From assembly GCF_900113315.1 (NCBI RefSeq), contig NZ_FOZG01000001.1, positions 434,001 to 498,000 on the forward strand: DNA of 64,000 nt. The letters run 5' to 3'. Below are positions 17,410-25,292 of the stretch, one piece after another; the stretch's first letter is position 1; each line of letters opens with the position of its first letter. This DNA comes from Sphingomonas jatrophae. GTDB taxonomy: Bacteria; Pseudomonadota; Alphaproteobacteria; Sphingomonadales; Sphingomonadaceae. The translations under genes were made by a program, and so were the position numbers. A model generated the notes under the pieces. It was not told where the DNA came from and ran no database searches. It saw only the letters and a program-made list of their open reading frames with translations.

Positions 17410-18285
17410 TCATACGTGGCCGCACGCGCCGCGGGATTGTAGGAGGGCGGCATGGCGCGAACGTGGCTCGACCTGACCGACTGGCATAATGGCGCCTCCG
17501 TCCGCGTGCGGGTGCAGCGCGCGCTCGTGGTGGAGCTGGTCGGCGCCGAGCTGTCCGACGCGGCGTTCGCCGACTGGATCGGCGAGCGATCCAACCGGCT
17601 GATCGCCGCCGGCGTGCGGAAGGCCGCCGGCGGCTCCACCTGGCTGATCGAGCTGGGGCGCGAGGATCTCGCCTAGCAGCGCGGGCGCGGGCGCCGGCGG
17701 CGCCGGCTGCGTGATCTGGCGGGGAACGATGGCGAAGCGGCTGACCGTGACGCGGTGGCCGTCCGCAAACTCCACCTCGACCGATTGCACCTTGCCGCGG
17801 CCGACGACGCGGCAGGTCTCGCCATGCCGATCGAGCAGCCGGGCGAGCATGTGCCAGTAGAAGGGCAGCGTCGGCTCAGGCGCCCGGCGCGGCTCGGCCG
17901 GGCCGATCGGCAGCGGGAACAGCTCGAGGTTGCGGCGCTCCTCGACGCGGCGTTGCGACGCGGTCCACATTGCCTGCGCGACGTGATCCTCGAGATCGTA
18001 GGCGAGGTGGCAGTCCTGGCACATGGCGAGCAGGTTGGCGGGATCCTCATTGCCCGGCGCGCGATCGAGGTGGGCGACGGTCAGCACGACGGGCGAGGTG
18101 GTGACCGGGTGCGGCTGGCCGTGGTGGGCGGCACAGCGCGCGGCCGGCGCGCCGTAGCCGCGGTGATGGGCGCCGCATTGGCCGGTGCACTCGCAGCGGC
18201 CCTGCGCGCGGTCCTCGCGGATGGAGCGACTGATCTCCGGCCAGTCCGCCGGGTAGCGCTCGCGGAGTTCGGGGCGGATCGGCAT
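17410..18285 (-). CDS. HNH-type endonuclease-like protein with unusual 3' extension
   Basis: The frame starts at ATG 18285, overlapping the upstream stop (TGATG). Residues about 20-110 contain an HNH-like core: CECTGQCG, then LTVAHLDRAPGNEDPANLLAMCQDCHLAYD in which AHLD, N and CxxCH fit an HNH/zinc pattern. A second region (about 130-190, LPFYWHMLARLLDRHG) is intact. From about residue 205 the sequence turns Gly/His/Gln-rich and lies opposite the rightward gene 17452-17676, so the true C-terminus may be shorter in ancestors. HNH nucleases in phages often act in packaging or homing; the role here is unknown. Confidence 0.65.
   Translation of the reverse strand: MPIRPELRERYPADWPEISRSIREDRAQGRCECTGQCGAHHRGYGAPAARCAAHHGQPHPVTTSPVVLTVAHLDRAPGNEDPANLLAMCQDCHLAYDLEDHVAQAMWTASQRRVEERRNLELFPLPIGPAEPRRAPEPTLPFYWHMLARLLDRHGETCRVVGRGKVQSVEVEFADGHRVTVSRFAIVPRQITQPAPPAPAPALLGEILAPQLDQPGGAAGGLPHAGGDQPVGSLADPVGERRVGQLGADQLHHERALHPHADGGAIMPVGQVEPRSRHAALLQSRGACGHV
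17452..17676 (+). CDS. Small prophage protein, rightward
   Basis: A 74-aa protein (MARTWLDLTDWHNG start) with an AGGAGG ribosome-binding site 5 nt before the ATG. Composition is protein-like, and residues about 28-66 could form a small winged helix. It lies wholly antisense to the 3' part of the HNH ORF (17410-18285), so the two cannot both be read freely. The strong ribosome-binding site argues that this gene is real. No family is recognised. Confidence 0.55.
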   Translation: MARTWLDLTDWHNGASVRVRVQRALVVELVGAELSDAAFADWIGERSNRLIAAGVRKAAGGSTWLIELGREDLA

Positions 18286-19148
18286 CAGGCGGCCTCTGCG
18301 CACCACGTGCCGCACTCGGCATCCATCTCGGGATCGGCGTGGAACAACCCGCCCGCGAACAGATCGGGTTGTGTCCGAACGTCACGGATCAGCTCGGCAT
18401 AGCTATACTCAGTGACGAAGCGACCTTTGCCTGGCCCTTGCTCCATATCGCTCCACCATTGAAGCGTGCCCGGTGCCGTCCGTTCGATCTCCCACAGCTT
18501 CGGCCGGGCCTTGAGGAAGCATCCGTCGCAGTTGCCTTCAAAGGGCAGCAGCTGAAGGTCGAAATCTTGAGCGCGCCAGAATGCCCGCACGTCGCGGTTC
18601 GACACCTTGGCGTCGTCGAGCGGGAGCGCCACTGTCCACCGCTCTTTGTTCGGCGCCCGCGACTTCGCCACGCGGTGCCCTTCATCGTGGCGAAGACCTA
18701 CGACGTTGGTCCAATGCTCATAGCCCCGCGATTGCATGAACCATTTCATCACGCGCACCTTCAGCTCCGAGGTGCAGAAGCGCGTCACAGCATTGGGCGT
18801 GTATCCTTTGACGCGGATCAGATCAGCGAACGGCTTACCGTCGCGGCTCGCGCTGTTGTAGCCGACCTCCTCGAACCGTTTGTCAAACGGGATGACGTTG
18901 CCGGCATCGTCTTTCGTGCGCCGAGTTCGCCACTCGAGCCAATGGATCGGCACGCCCCAGCGCACCTGACACTCGTGAACAAAGCGGAGGGTCTCCTCGC
19001 GCTCCTTGCCAGTGTTCGCGAACACCACATGGATGTCGGGCGCAAAGGCGCCACCAGCCGTATCTAGCATCTGCTTGAGCATGTAAGCCGACGTGCGGCC
19101 ACCGCTGAAGCTAATCAGCCCCGGGCCTTCGATGCAGTAGCGGTTCAC
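18285..19148 (-). CDS. PAPS-reductase / adenine nucleotide alpha-hydrolase superfamily protein
   Basis: A 287-aa protein with the PP-loop SFSGGRTSAYML near the N-terminus, FANTGKEREETLRFVHEC and the signature TRFCTSELKV. These match the phosphoadenosine phosphosulfate reductase fold, which adenylates or reduces sulfur substrates. A later NCDGCFLK motif may bind a metal. The GTG start at 19148 overlaps the stop of the ASCH gene. Phage members are often annotated as PAPS reductases without proof; roles in nucleic-acid thiolation or sulfur metabolism are possible. Confidence 0.75.
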   Translation of the reverse strand: MNRYCIEGPGLISFSGGRTSAYMLKQMLDTAGGAFAPDIHVVFANTGKEREETLRFVHECQVRWGVPIHWLEWRTRRTKDDAGNVIPFDKRFEEVGYNSASRDGKPFADLIRVKGYTPNAVTRFCTSELKVRVMKWFMQSRGYEHWTNVVGLRHDEGHRVAKSRAPNKERWTVALPLDDAKVSNRDVRAFWRAQDFDLQLLPFEGNCDGCFLKARPKLWEIERTAPGTLQWWSDMEQGPGKGRFVTEYSYAELIRDVRTQPDLFAGGLFHADPEMDAECGTWCAEAA

Positions 19149-19642
19149 GCCGCCTCTCCCGCGAACTCGTTGACCGGCCACGTCCACAGCCCGCGGCCGC
19201 CGCGCATCGGCACCGGCTCGGGCCAAACCTCGACGTCGGACAGGGGCCAGCCCCAATTCGAATGCTCGAGCCGGTCGCTATCGACGGGGAAGCCGAGATC
19301 GCCGGCGGGCTTCGGCTCGCCGAGGATGGCGGTGCCGAGCCCGGCGCCGAGCGGCAGGACGGACGGGTCCGCCCAAGCGCGCAGCAGCAGCTCGAGCGCG
19401 ATCGGGATGTCGAGGCCTGTGGGGCTGGTGATGCGCTGACCGGCGAGGTACTTCCGTCCCTCGTCGATCAGCGCCATGCGCAGCTGCGCGATCTCGATCC
19501 GCTCGTGCGGGCGCATGCCGGCATGGATGACGATGCGCTGGCCGACGACGGTGCCGCAGCGGTGGTGCGAGCGCCACTCGATCGGCTTGGCGCCCGCCAT
19601 GATGAGCGAAGCCCATGGCTGCCAGATGGTGAGCGCCCGCAT
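19145..19642 (-). CDS. ASCH-domain protein
   Basis: A 165-aa protein beginning MRALTIWQPWASLIMAGAKP, the ASCH signature (a PUA-like fold that binds RNA or modified nucleosides), continuing with GTVVGQRIVIHAG and GTAILGEP. ATG 19642 forms a TGATG overlap with the upstream GapR-like gene; a GTG three bases earlier is also possible. The adjacent PAPS-reductase-like and HNH genes suggest a nucleic-acid-related module. Confidence 0.75.
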   Translation of the reverse strand: MRALTIWQPWASLIMAGAKPIEWRSHHRCGTVVGQRIVIHAGMRPHERIEIAQLRMALIDEGRKYLAGQRITSPTGLDIPIALELLLRAWADPSVLPLGAGLGTAILGEPKPAGDLGFPVDSDRLEHSNWGWPLSDVEVWPEPVPMRGGRGLWTWPVNEFAGEAA

Positions 19643-19932
19643 CACGCCATGCCCAGGGCAGAGCGATAGGTCTCGAGCAGCGCGTCGCGTTCGTCGCGGG
19701 CGTTCTTCTCCATTTTGCGGAGCTTCACCAGCTCGCGCATCGTTCTGGCGTCGAAGCCCTGGGATTTGGCCTCGGCGTAGACGTCGTTGATGTCGTCGGA
19801 CATGCTCTTCCGCTCTTCCTCGAGCCGCTCGATGCGTTCGATGAAGAGGCGGAGCTGATCGGCGGCGACGTTGGTCGGGGCCTCGGTAGTGGTGGTGCTG
19901 TCTGCGGCGAGGCTGGTCTGTGCGTCGGGCAT
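19642..19932 (-). CDS. GapR-like (DUF2312) DNA-binding protein
   Basis: A 96-aa protein. Residues about 24-94 (DQLRLFIERIERLEEERKS, DINDVYAEAKSQGFDARTMR, then ALLETYRSALGM) are a near-textbook DUF2312/GapR sequence. GapR of Caulobacter is a tetrameric clamp on overtwisted DNA that guides topoisomerases. The phage copy has a Thr/Ala-rich N-terminal extension. It sits in the early operon, consistent with a role in phage DNA replication or in competing with host GapR. Confidence 0.88.
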   Translation of the reverse strand: MPDAQTSLAADSTTTTEAPTNVAADQLRLFIERIERLEEERKSMSDDINDVYAEAKSQGFDARTMRELVKLRKMEKNARDERDALLETYRSALGMA

Positions 19933-19944
19933 GGTAACTCCTGG

Positions 19945-20142
19945 TCAGCGCGGCAGATCGGCGGGCACGCCGAAGCCGGGGATGGTGGTTTCAGGCGGGA
20001 AGACGGTGGCGAGGCCGCAGCCGATCGCGCCGGCGGCGACGTAGATCGCGAGCAGGACGGCCGCTGATCGCGTGTCCCGTCGAACGTGGCGGCAGCGCGG
20101 GCACGAGCATCCGGGCTGGTGCGACGGGCGCGCGCGGATCAT
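19945..20142 (-). CDS. Small membrane protein with Cys/His N-terminus
   Basis: A 65-aa protein. The N-terminal CSCPRCRH cluster could bind zinc, and one hydrophobic helix (about residues 27-46, AAVLLAIYVAAGAIGCGLAT) should span the membrane. Its start overlaps the preceding stop (ATGA). No family is recognised. Confidence 0.55.
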   Translation of the reverse strand: MIRARPSHQPGCSCPRCRHVRRDTRSAAVLLAIYVAAGAIGCGLATVFPPETTIPGFGVPADLPR

Positions 20143-20387
20143 CGCGTCGCCTCGGCGGCGATCGCGGCGTCATTCGCCTCGACAGCGAGGATCAGGAAGG
20201 CGGCCGCGTCGAGCGCGAAGCCGCGCTTGTTGTCGGCGCTGGTGGTGCGGAGCGCCTGCTGCGCGCGCTGTTTGCCGAGATCGAGCAGCTGGCAGGGGAA
20301 CAGGTCGCCACGCTCGATGCGGAGCGCATCGAGGCGATCGAGCATGTCGTGCCCGGCGGGCGTGACGCCTTGGCGAAAGTCGGTCAT
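20139..20387 (-). CDS. Hypothetical early prophage protein
   Basis: An 82-aa, mostly helical and soluble protein with no recognised domain. It overlaps the genes on both sides by 4 nt, so it is an integral part of the leftward early operon. Function unknown. Confidence 0.55.
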   Translation of the reverse strand: MTDFRQGVTPAGHDMLDRLDALRIERGDLFPCQLLDLGKQRAQQALRTTSADNKRGFALDAAAFLILAVEANDAAIAAEATR

Positions 20388-20806
20388 GCCGCCCTCCGCG
20401 TGGTGCGGCGCTCAGCCTTTTCCTTGCAGGCGGTGCAGGTGCCGTCCTCTTCGTGGCGGCATTCGGCACCGTCGCGCGTGGTGCAGGGCGTCCAGACGCT
20501 GCAGGCGCAGCCGGTGCAGAGCGTCGGGTGATGGTCGACGGGATCTTCGCAGAGCTGGCGATAGATCTCGATGTCGATCGGGAAGCCGCGGCGGTTCACC
20601 GTCTCGAGCAGGTAGAGCTTCAGTCGGACGCCGGGCGATTCCCAAATGCGCAGGTTGCGCTCGACGTCGGCACGATGCTCTGGAACGTCGTCGAGGCGGC
20701 GGGCCAGCTCGGGAATGGAGACGCCGGCGGCCTCGCGGCGGAGGCGGATGAAGTCCCACGGCATCATCGCCGGCTTGAGGCCGGGCAGGATCGGTTCATG
20801 CTTCAC
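20384..20806 (-). CDS. HTH-like protein with C-terminal Cys cluster (paralogue 1)
   Basis: A 140-aa protein from GTG 20806. An N-terminal helix-turn-helix-like segment (MPWDFIRLRREAAGVSIPEL, about 14-60) is followed by a Cys-rich C-terminus: CTGCACSVWTPC, then an acidic C-H-C-xx-C segment ending CTAC. It shares this order (HTH, then C-x-x-C-A-C) with the upstream gene, suggesting tandem duplication. Probably a zinc-binding DNA-binding regulator. Confidence 0.55.
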   Translation of the reverse strand: MKHEPILPGLKPAMMPWDFIRLRREAAGVSIPELARRLDDVPEHRADVERNLRIWESPGVRLKLYLLETVNRRGFPIDIEIYRQLCEDPVDHHPTLCTGCACSVWTPCTTRDGAECRHEEDGTCTACKEKAERRTTRRAA

Positions 20807-21206
20807 GGGCGGACCTTTCGGGCTGGGTGGCGGCCGCCGCGGCGATGCGGGCGGCGCAGTGGGTGCAGAGGCTCGGGTCGATGTCTGACCAGGCGCAGGG
20901 GCCGGCGACCTCGTCGTCGCAGGGATCACACCAGCTGCAGGCGCAGATCCGGCAAAGCTGGGGCGCGTGGCCGCCGAGCAGCAGGAAGCGGTAGGTGTGA
21001 TGGTCGAACGCAAAGGCGCCGCGCAGCTGGTTGAGCAGCAGGCCGGAAGGCTCGACCTCGTCCTGCTCGATGCGGGCTATCAGCGATGCGAGCGGGCCTT
21101 CATTGGCCGTGTGCGTCGCCAGCATCGTCGCCACGTCGGCGATCGACAGGCCGGCGGCGGCGCGGCGGCGGGTGAGATAGCCGCCGGCGGTGAGCGGCGC
21201 CGTCAT
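20796..21206 (-). CDS. HTH-like protein with C-terminal Cys cluster (paralogue 2)
   Basis: A 136-aa protein from ATG 21206. An N-terminal HTH-like region (GYLTRRRAAAGLSIADVATML) precedes a Cys cluster (CRICACSWCDPC, then C...SLCTHC) that matches the neighbour's arrangement. It overlaps the 46-aa membrane peptide gene upstream (ATGA). The longer frame to 21350 overlaps that gene and is rejected. Likely a zinc-binding regulator; target unknown. Confidence 0.55.
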   Translation of the reverse strand: MTAPLTAGGYLTRRRAAAGLSIADVATMLATHTANEGPLASLIARIEQDEVEPSGLLLNQLRGAFAFDHHTYRFLLLGGHAPQLCRICACSWCDPCDDEVAGPCAWSDIDPSLCTHCAARIAAAAATQPERSAREA

Positions 21207-21343
21207 CGCCGGTCCTTCATGACGATCGCGACCAGGACGACGATCGTCACCGGCGCGAGGACGATGGCGATCGCGACGATCGCGACGGTGCGGCCGAGGC
21301 GACGTGGCGGGGCAGGTGACGGGGCAGGCGACAGGGTCGGCAT
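21203..21343 (-). CDS. 46-aa single-pass membrane peptide
   Basis: A short frame starting MPTLSPAPSPAPPRRL, with a hydrophobic helix (about residues 19-42, rich in V, I, A and L) and a basic end (KDRR). AGGAG lies about 9 nt before ATG 21343, and the stop overlaps the next start (ATGA), which supports translation. Function unknown. Confidence 0.5.
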   Translation of the reverse strand: MPTLSPAPSPAPPRRLGRTVAIVAIAIVLAPVTIVVLVAIVMKDRR

Positions 21344-21358
21344 GAGTCATGCTCCTGG

Positions 21359-24061
21359 TCAGCGGGAGGGGGAGGCGGCGGGGCGCTCGAAGATCCAGCA
21401 GTGCTTCGACTTGCCATTCGAGCCGTTGACGGTGCCGAGCCGCACGAACTTGCGGCTCTTCGATGTCTTGAGGTTGCGCAGCAGCTCGGCGTGCGACGGG
21501 ATCTGCCAGCGGCGGTCGGCGCAGCGTTGCTCGAAGTCGCCGAGGCTGATCGCGATCATCCGTGGATCACGGTGCAGGTTGATCGGGTGTTCGCAGCCGT
21601 TCGTCTCGTAGGATTCGAGATCGTCGAACCGCTCCCAGAAGAGGGCGACGTCGGGATGCTCGTTGTCGACTGCGAGCTGCCGCTCGGCCGCCATCTGGCG
21701 GATCAGCGCGGTGGTGCGCTGGTGCTGCTCGTCGGTGAGCGGCACGAGCATCCGCATTGCGTCCAGCATCGCGAGCAGCTGGCCGTGGGTCTTGGCGAGC
21801 CGGTTGGTGCGGACGGCACGCTCGGCAAGCAGCGCCTGCTCGTGCATGGCGAACGCCTGGGTGAAGCGCTGCAGCACCTGCTGTTCCTGGCGGGCGGCGG
21901 CGATGATGAAGCCCGACAGCTTCTCGATCGGCCATTGCTCAAGCCGCTCGGCCGACGTCTTCGTCGCCTCGCTCCACCCGGCCATGTCGAAGCCGAGCGA
22001 CATAATCCGCTCGAGGATGGCGCGGGAGGCGGCGACGGGCTCGTTCTGCTCGATGACGATCGCGCCGCGGAAGGGCGGCTCGAAGGTCTCCATGCCGCCA
22101 TTCTTGACGCCGCGGGCACGGACGGTGCGGCCGTTATAGGCCGTCTTCAGCTCCTCCCACTCAAAGCGGCGGGCGTGGCTGGCATCCTCGTGGCGATCTC
22201 CCTCGATCAGCACGACGGGCAGGTTGCCGACCTTGCCGAGGTTGCGCGCCATGGCGGCGGGCGTCGCCTTGGCGGGGTCGAAGCCCTCGTAATTCTCGCG
22301 GCCGAGCAGCTTCCACAGGAACTCGACCAGCGTGGTCTTACCGGAGCCGGGCAGGCCGTGCATTTCGAGGAAGGGGAAGCTCTTCTGATCGCGGCGGATC
22401 TGCTCGGCGAACAGCGATGCGAAGAAGAAGGTCAGGACGACGACGCCCTTGGCGCCGTAAGCGGTCCAGAGATCCTTGATCCAGTTGGTGTCGAGCTGAT
22501 CGGGATCATAGTCGATGGTCAGCAGGCGCTCGGACGTGCCGAGCTTGATCGCGAGCTTGCCGATCTCGAAGAAGTCGTCGCCGTTCGGCCGGTAGACGCG
22601 GCCATCCTTCACCGCGAGATCGCCGAAGACGTAGCAGCCGTGGTCGCGGCTATATCCGGTAAAGCCGAGGGGCTGGACGTCGGCAATCCGCACCGTCTGC
22701 CGCTGCATGATGCGGTCCAGCTGGTGCTGGCCGCCGGTCCAGATCGCGCCGGTGCCGATGGCGAACAGGCGCTTCTTGAACTCGGCGGCGGTCATCAGTG
22801 CGGTGGCGCTGAAGCCGCCCTTCACGCTCGGACGGTCGCTCGGGAAGTCGACGCTGAGGAAGTAGCACGTCTCGTCGGTCGCCTCGTCTCGCTGGCGATA
22901 GAGCGTGCGGAAGGCGCAGTTGGCGATCTCCTCGATCGACAGTCCAGCCTGCTCGGCTTCGCGGCGGATCTTGGAGATCTGCTCGGGATCGGGATCCTCG
23001 ACCTTGCGGCGGATCGAGTTGAGCCCCTCGGTGACCGCTTCCTCGACGGCGGCGGCGTTGTAGCTCGCCCAGAAGGTGCGGTTGCGGAACGTGAAGTGGA
23101 AGCTGCCGAGCCGGTGACGATCGCGGATCAGCGTCGCCTTCTCGACCGGGCTGGCGGCGATCAGCACGTCGCCGTTCCACAGGTAGGTGGTGCGGTCCTG
23201 CTCGCCGAGGCGATCGCGCACGAGCAGATCGTTCCAGTCGAGCTTCGCGCCGTCCTCGCCATCCTCGCGCGCCTGCGCGGCGCTGCAGGTCCAGCCTTCC
23301 TTGCGCGCCCGCTCGACGAACTGGCGGGTGTAGCGGGCGCCCGCGGGGCCGAGATCGAAGGCCCAGATCAGCTTGGGGAGCGGGCGCGCGCTGTCGGCGC
23401 ATGCCTTTCGCAGCTCGGCCAGCGCCTTCTCGGGATAGACGTTCGCCGACATGGCGGAGACGGCGCGCTGCCCGGCCTGCTCGAGTGCGAGCGCGTCGAA
23501 GATGCCTTCCGCGATCCAGATCGTCTCGGCCGCGGCGAGATCGGCGAAGGTGACGTCGGGCCGCTGCCACCAGTGCCCCGCCCATGGCCGCTCGTAAGCG
23601 AAGCGCGCCTTGCGATCGAAGCGGCCGGCATTGTCGATCAGCCGTTCCCACCAGCTGCCGTTCGGCAAGGGAAAGCGGACGGTGGCGGAACCGATGTTCC
23701 GCTCACGGTCGAAATAATGCTCCTGGCTGTAGTGGCCGCGGAGCCCGCGCAGGTCGAGGTGGCGCGCCTGCGACAGGTAGGCGTCGGCCGCGGCGGTGGG
23801 ATCCTGCGGCGTGACTTTGTAGCGTGTGGAGAAGGTCTCGAAGATCTCGGGATAGCGCTCGCGCGTCGTTGCTTCCCAGCCGTAATTGTCGGCACGGCCG
23901 CAGCGCAGCAGCACGGGATTGTCTCGGCGGGTGAAGACCTCGCGCTTGCCGCATTGCGGGCACTTGCCCTGCTGCAGCCAGTCGCCCTGCTCGCGCTTCC
24001 ACGCGAAGTCCGCCTTCAGCAGCGGCAGCAGGTCGCGGATGATGTCGGGGCGCATCGTCAT
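21359..24061 (-). CDS. Phage primase-helicase (zinc finger, Toprim, AAA+ helicase)
   Basis: A 900-aa replication protein. The N-terminal zinc finger has CPQCGKREVF and a second Cys in LLRCGRADNYGW (about 34-60). A Toprim-like domain has ETIWIAEGIFDALALEQAG (about 183) and an IWAFDLGPAG acidic motif (about 228). The C-terminal NTPase has Walker A MHGLPGSGKTTL (about 570) and Walker B VVLIEGD. This primase-helicase replaces the P2 rolling-circle protein gpA, which is absent, implying a different replication mode. It is the largest early gene and ends about 15 bp from the downstream membrane peptide gene. Confidence 0.85.
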   Translation of the reverse strand: MTMRPDIIRDLLPLLKADFAWKREQGDWLQQGKCPQCGKREVFTRRDNPVLLRCGRADNYGWEATTRERYPEIFETFSTRYKVTPQDPTAAADAYLSQARHLDLRGLRGHYSQEHYFDRERNIGSATVRFPLPNGSWWERLIDNAGRFDRKARFAYERPWAGHWWQRPDVTFADLAAAETIWIAEGIFDALALEQAGQRAVSAMSANVYPEKALAELRKACADSARPLPKLIWAFDLGPAGARYTRQFVERARKEGWTCSAAQAREDGEDGAKLDWNDLLVRDRLGEQDRTTYLWNGDVLIAASPVEKATLIRDRHRLGSFHFTFRNRTFWASYNAAAVEEAVTEGLNSIRRKVEDPDPEQISKIRREAEQAGLSIEEIANCAFRTLYRQRDEATDETCYFLSVDFPSDRPSVKGGFSATALMTAAEFKKRLFAIGTGAIWTGGQHQLDRIMQRQTVRIADVQPLGFTGYSRDHGCYVFGDLAVKDGRVYRPNGDDFFEIGKLAIKLGTSERLLTIDYDPDQLDTNWIKDLWTAYGAKGVVVLTFFFASLFAEQIRRDQKSFPFLEMHGLPGSGKTTLVEFLWKLLGRENYEGFDPAKATPAAMARNLGKVGNLPVVLIEGDRHEDASHARRFEWEELKTAYNGRTVRARGVKNGGMETFEPPFRGAIVIEQNEPVAASRAILERIMSLGFDMAGWSEATKTSAERLEQWPIEKLSGFIIAAARQEQQVLQRFTQAFAMHEQALLAERAVRTNRLAKTHGQLLAMLDAMRMLVPLTDEQHQRTTALIRQMAAERQLAVDNEHPDVALFWERFDDLESYETNGCEHPINLHRDPRMIAISLGDFEQRCADRRWQIPSHAELLRNLKTSKSRKFVRLGTVNGSNGKSKHCWIFERPAASPSR

Positions 24062-24237
24062 CGGCGGGCAGCCGATCCGGTGGCGGACAGCTGGCGGGCG
24101 GCGGAGGTGAGATCGGCGAGTGCCAGACCCAGCTCGCGCGCGGTCTCACCGCCAACCGCGAGGCGCAGGCGACGGAGCCTTGACGCCTGGCTGGCGACCT
24201 GGACGCGGATGCGGTCAATTTCCTGTTGCGGTGACAT
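24058..24237 (-). CDS. 59-aa hypothetical protein upstream of the primase
   Basis: A short basic helical protein (MSPQQEIDRIRVQVASQASR start), probably a small coiled coil. Its stop overlaps the primase start (ATGA), indicating coupled translation. No family is recognised. Confidence 0.5.
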   Translation of the reverse strand: MSPQQEIDRIRVQVASQASRLRRLRLAVGGETARELGLALADLTSAARQLSATGSAARR

Positions 24238-24325
24238 GGAGACCTTGAGGCAAGCGGAGGGCGTGCCCGGCAGCAGGGTGCGGCCGGGTGGGTTCGGTCA
24301 GGTGCGGGTGGCGGCGGTCAGCCGG

Positions 24326-24403
24326 TCAGGTGGGGGGCGCGGCCTTCGGCAGCGGACCCTGATTGTCATTCGCCGGCGGCGGATGGGCGATCTTGTCGGT
24401 CAC
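24326..24403 (-). CDS. Possible 25-aa peptide
   Basis: GTG 24403 overlaps the preceding stop (GTGA) and opens a 25-codon Pro/Ala-rich frame. The overlap fits the operon's packing style, but the frame is too short to be sure. Confidence 0.25.
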   Translation of the reverse strand: MTDKIAHPPPANDNQGPLPKAAPPT

Positions 24404-24882
24404 GAGCTGTCCCCCCTGGTTGGCCCATTGTGGCCGGCGGCGGCGCGCAGGTGCGGCAGCACGCCGGCAAGCTCGCTATGCGCTTCCTCCACCTCGCGCT
24501 CGGCGACGATGAAGTCGGCGGCGGTGGCGCCCGGCGCAGTGGCGGCAACCAGCGCCGCCTCGGCGTCCGCATTGGCGCGGATGACGTCGATCGCATGACG
24601 GCGCAGCGCGTCGGTGCAGGCGCGGACGGCGACGCTGTCCGCTTCCACGCGCAGGGCGTAGCATTCGAGCAGCGGGGCGCCGTCGCCGCCGGCGGCGATC
24701 CAGGCGCTGTCGAGCGCGAGGGCGGCGTCCAGACGCACGCGGCCGGGGATGTCCCGCTCGGACCAGGAGCGAACAGTGCGCTCGCTGGCGCCGGTGATCT
24801 GGGCGCAGCTGGCCCAGCCGATCAGGCTGGCGATGCGAGCGAGCGCATTCTCGAAGGTGAGAGGCTGCAGCGGCTTGGTCAT
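24400..24882 (-). CDS. Prophage HTH protein, early operon
   Basis: A 160-aa protein from ATG 24882. Residues about 20-45 (WASCAQITGASERTVRSWSE) form a helix-turn-helix like those in phage CII-type or replication-regulator proteins; the rest is Ala-rich and helical. It overlaps the Cro-like gene by 4 nt. It could activate or tune early transcription; no named family is certain. Confidence 0.6.
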   Translation of the reverse strand: MTKPLQPLTFENALARIASLIGWASCAQITGASERTVRSWSERDIPGRVRLDAALALDSAWIAAGGDGAPLLECYALRVEADSVAVRACTDALRRHAIDVIRANADAEAALVAATAPGATAADFIVAEREVEEAHSELAGVLPHLRAAAGHNGPTRGDSS

Positions 24883-25208
24883 GCCTTTGCTCCGCCTGCG
24901 TGCTGCAATCTGGCGCTTCGAACGCATGGGACGACCGGAGCGCCGTCCCCTACGTGTTGTTCGGCCGGGGAGGGGCAGACCTGTCGGGCTGGATGCGGGG
25001 GATAAATGTCAGGGCGGAGATTGTGACGGGAAACGCCGGTGTTCTCCTCCAGAACGAGCACGTCCTCAGCGCGACATCCCTTTTTTGCGCGGAGGCGTTG
25101 GTGGATTGCGGATTGGCTCACGCCGGTGAGGCGGCCAGCAGCAGATTGACCGTCGGCGATCCGGACTGCCTTCTCGAATGCCTCGGCGGGTGTCAGCAGC
25201 GCTTCCAT
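24879..25208 (-). CDS. YdaS/Cro-like HTH repressor
   Basis: A 109-aa protein. Residues about 8-68 (AFEKAVRIADGQSAAGRLTG, then VSQSAIHQRLRAKKG and NTGVSRHNLRPDIYP) match the YdaS/Cro family that binds operators opposite the CI-like repressor. It is the first leftward gene of the early operon, divergent from the S24 repressor, as expected of a Cro. The C-terminal 40 residues are disordered. Confidence 0.78.
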   Translation of the reverse strand: MEALLTPAEAFEKAVRIADGQSAAGRLTGVSQSAIHQRLRAKKGCRAEDVLVLEENTGVSRHNLRPDIYPPHPARQVCPSPAEQHVGDGAPVVPCVRSARLQHAGGAKA

Positions 25209-25228
25209 GCCTGCGACCTAACAGAACA

Positions 25229-25272
25229 CTTATAGCCTTAGCAACCTGCAAACTTGCATGGACCGCTATAAG
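25229..25272. promoter_or_regulatory. Cro/CI operator region of the lysis-lysogeny switch
   Basis: The 84-bp space between the divergent Cro-like and repressor genes holds two inverted 8-mers, CTTATAGC (25229-25236) and GCTATAAG (25265-25272). Between them is a 12-bp palindrome, TGCAA-AC-TTGCA (25247-25258). The spacing is right for overlapping divergent promoters controlled by both repressors. Confidence 0.65.
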
Positions 25273-25292
25273 CAACCTTTTAGGGTGCGAGC

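Noticed and set aside
21359-24061. P2 gpA rolling-circle replication protein
   Set aside because: The large early protein has a zinc finger, Toprim and Walker A layout, not the HUH/Tyr motifs of gpA.
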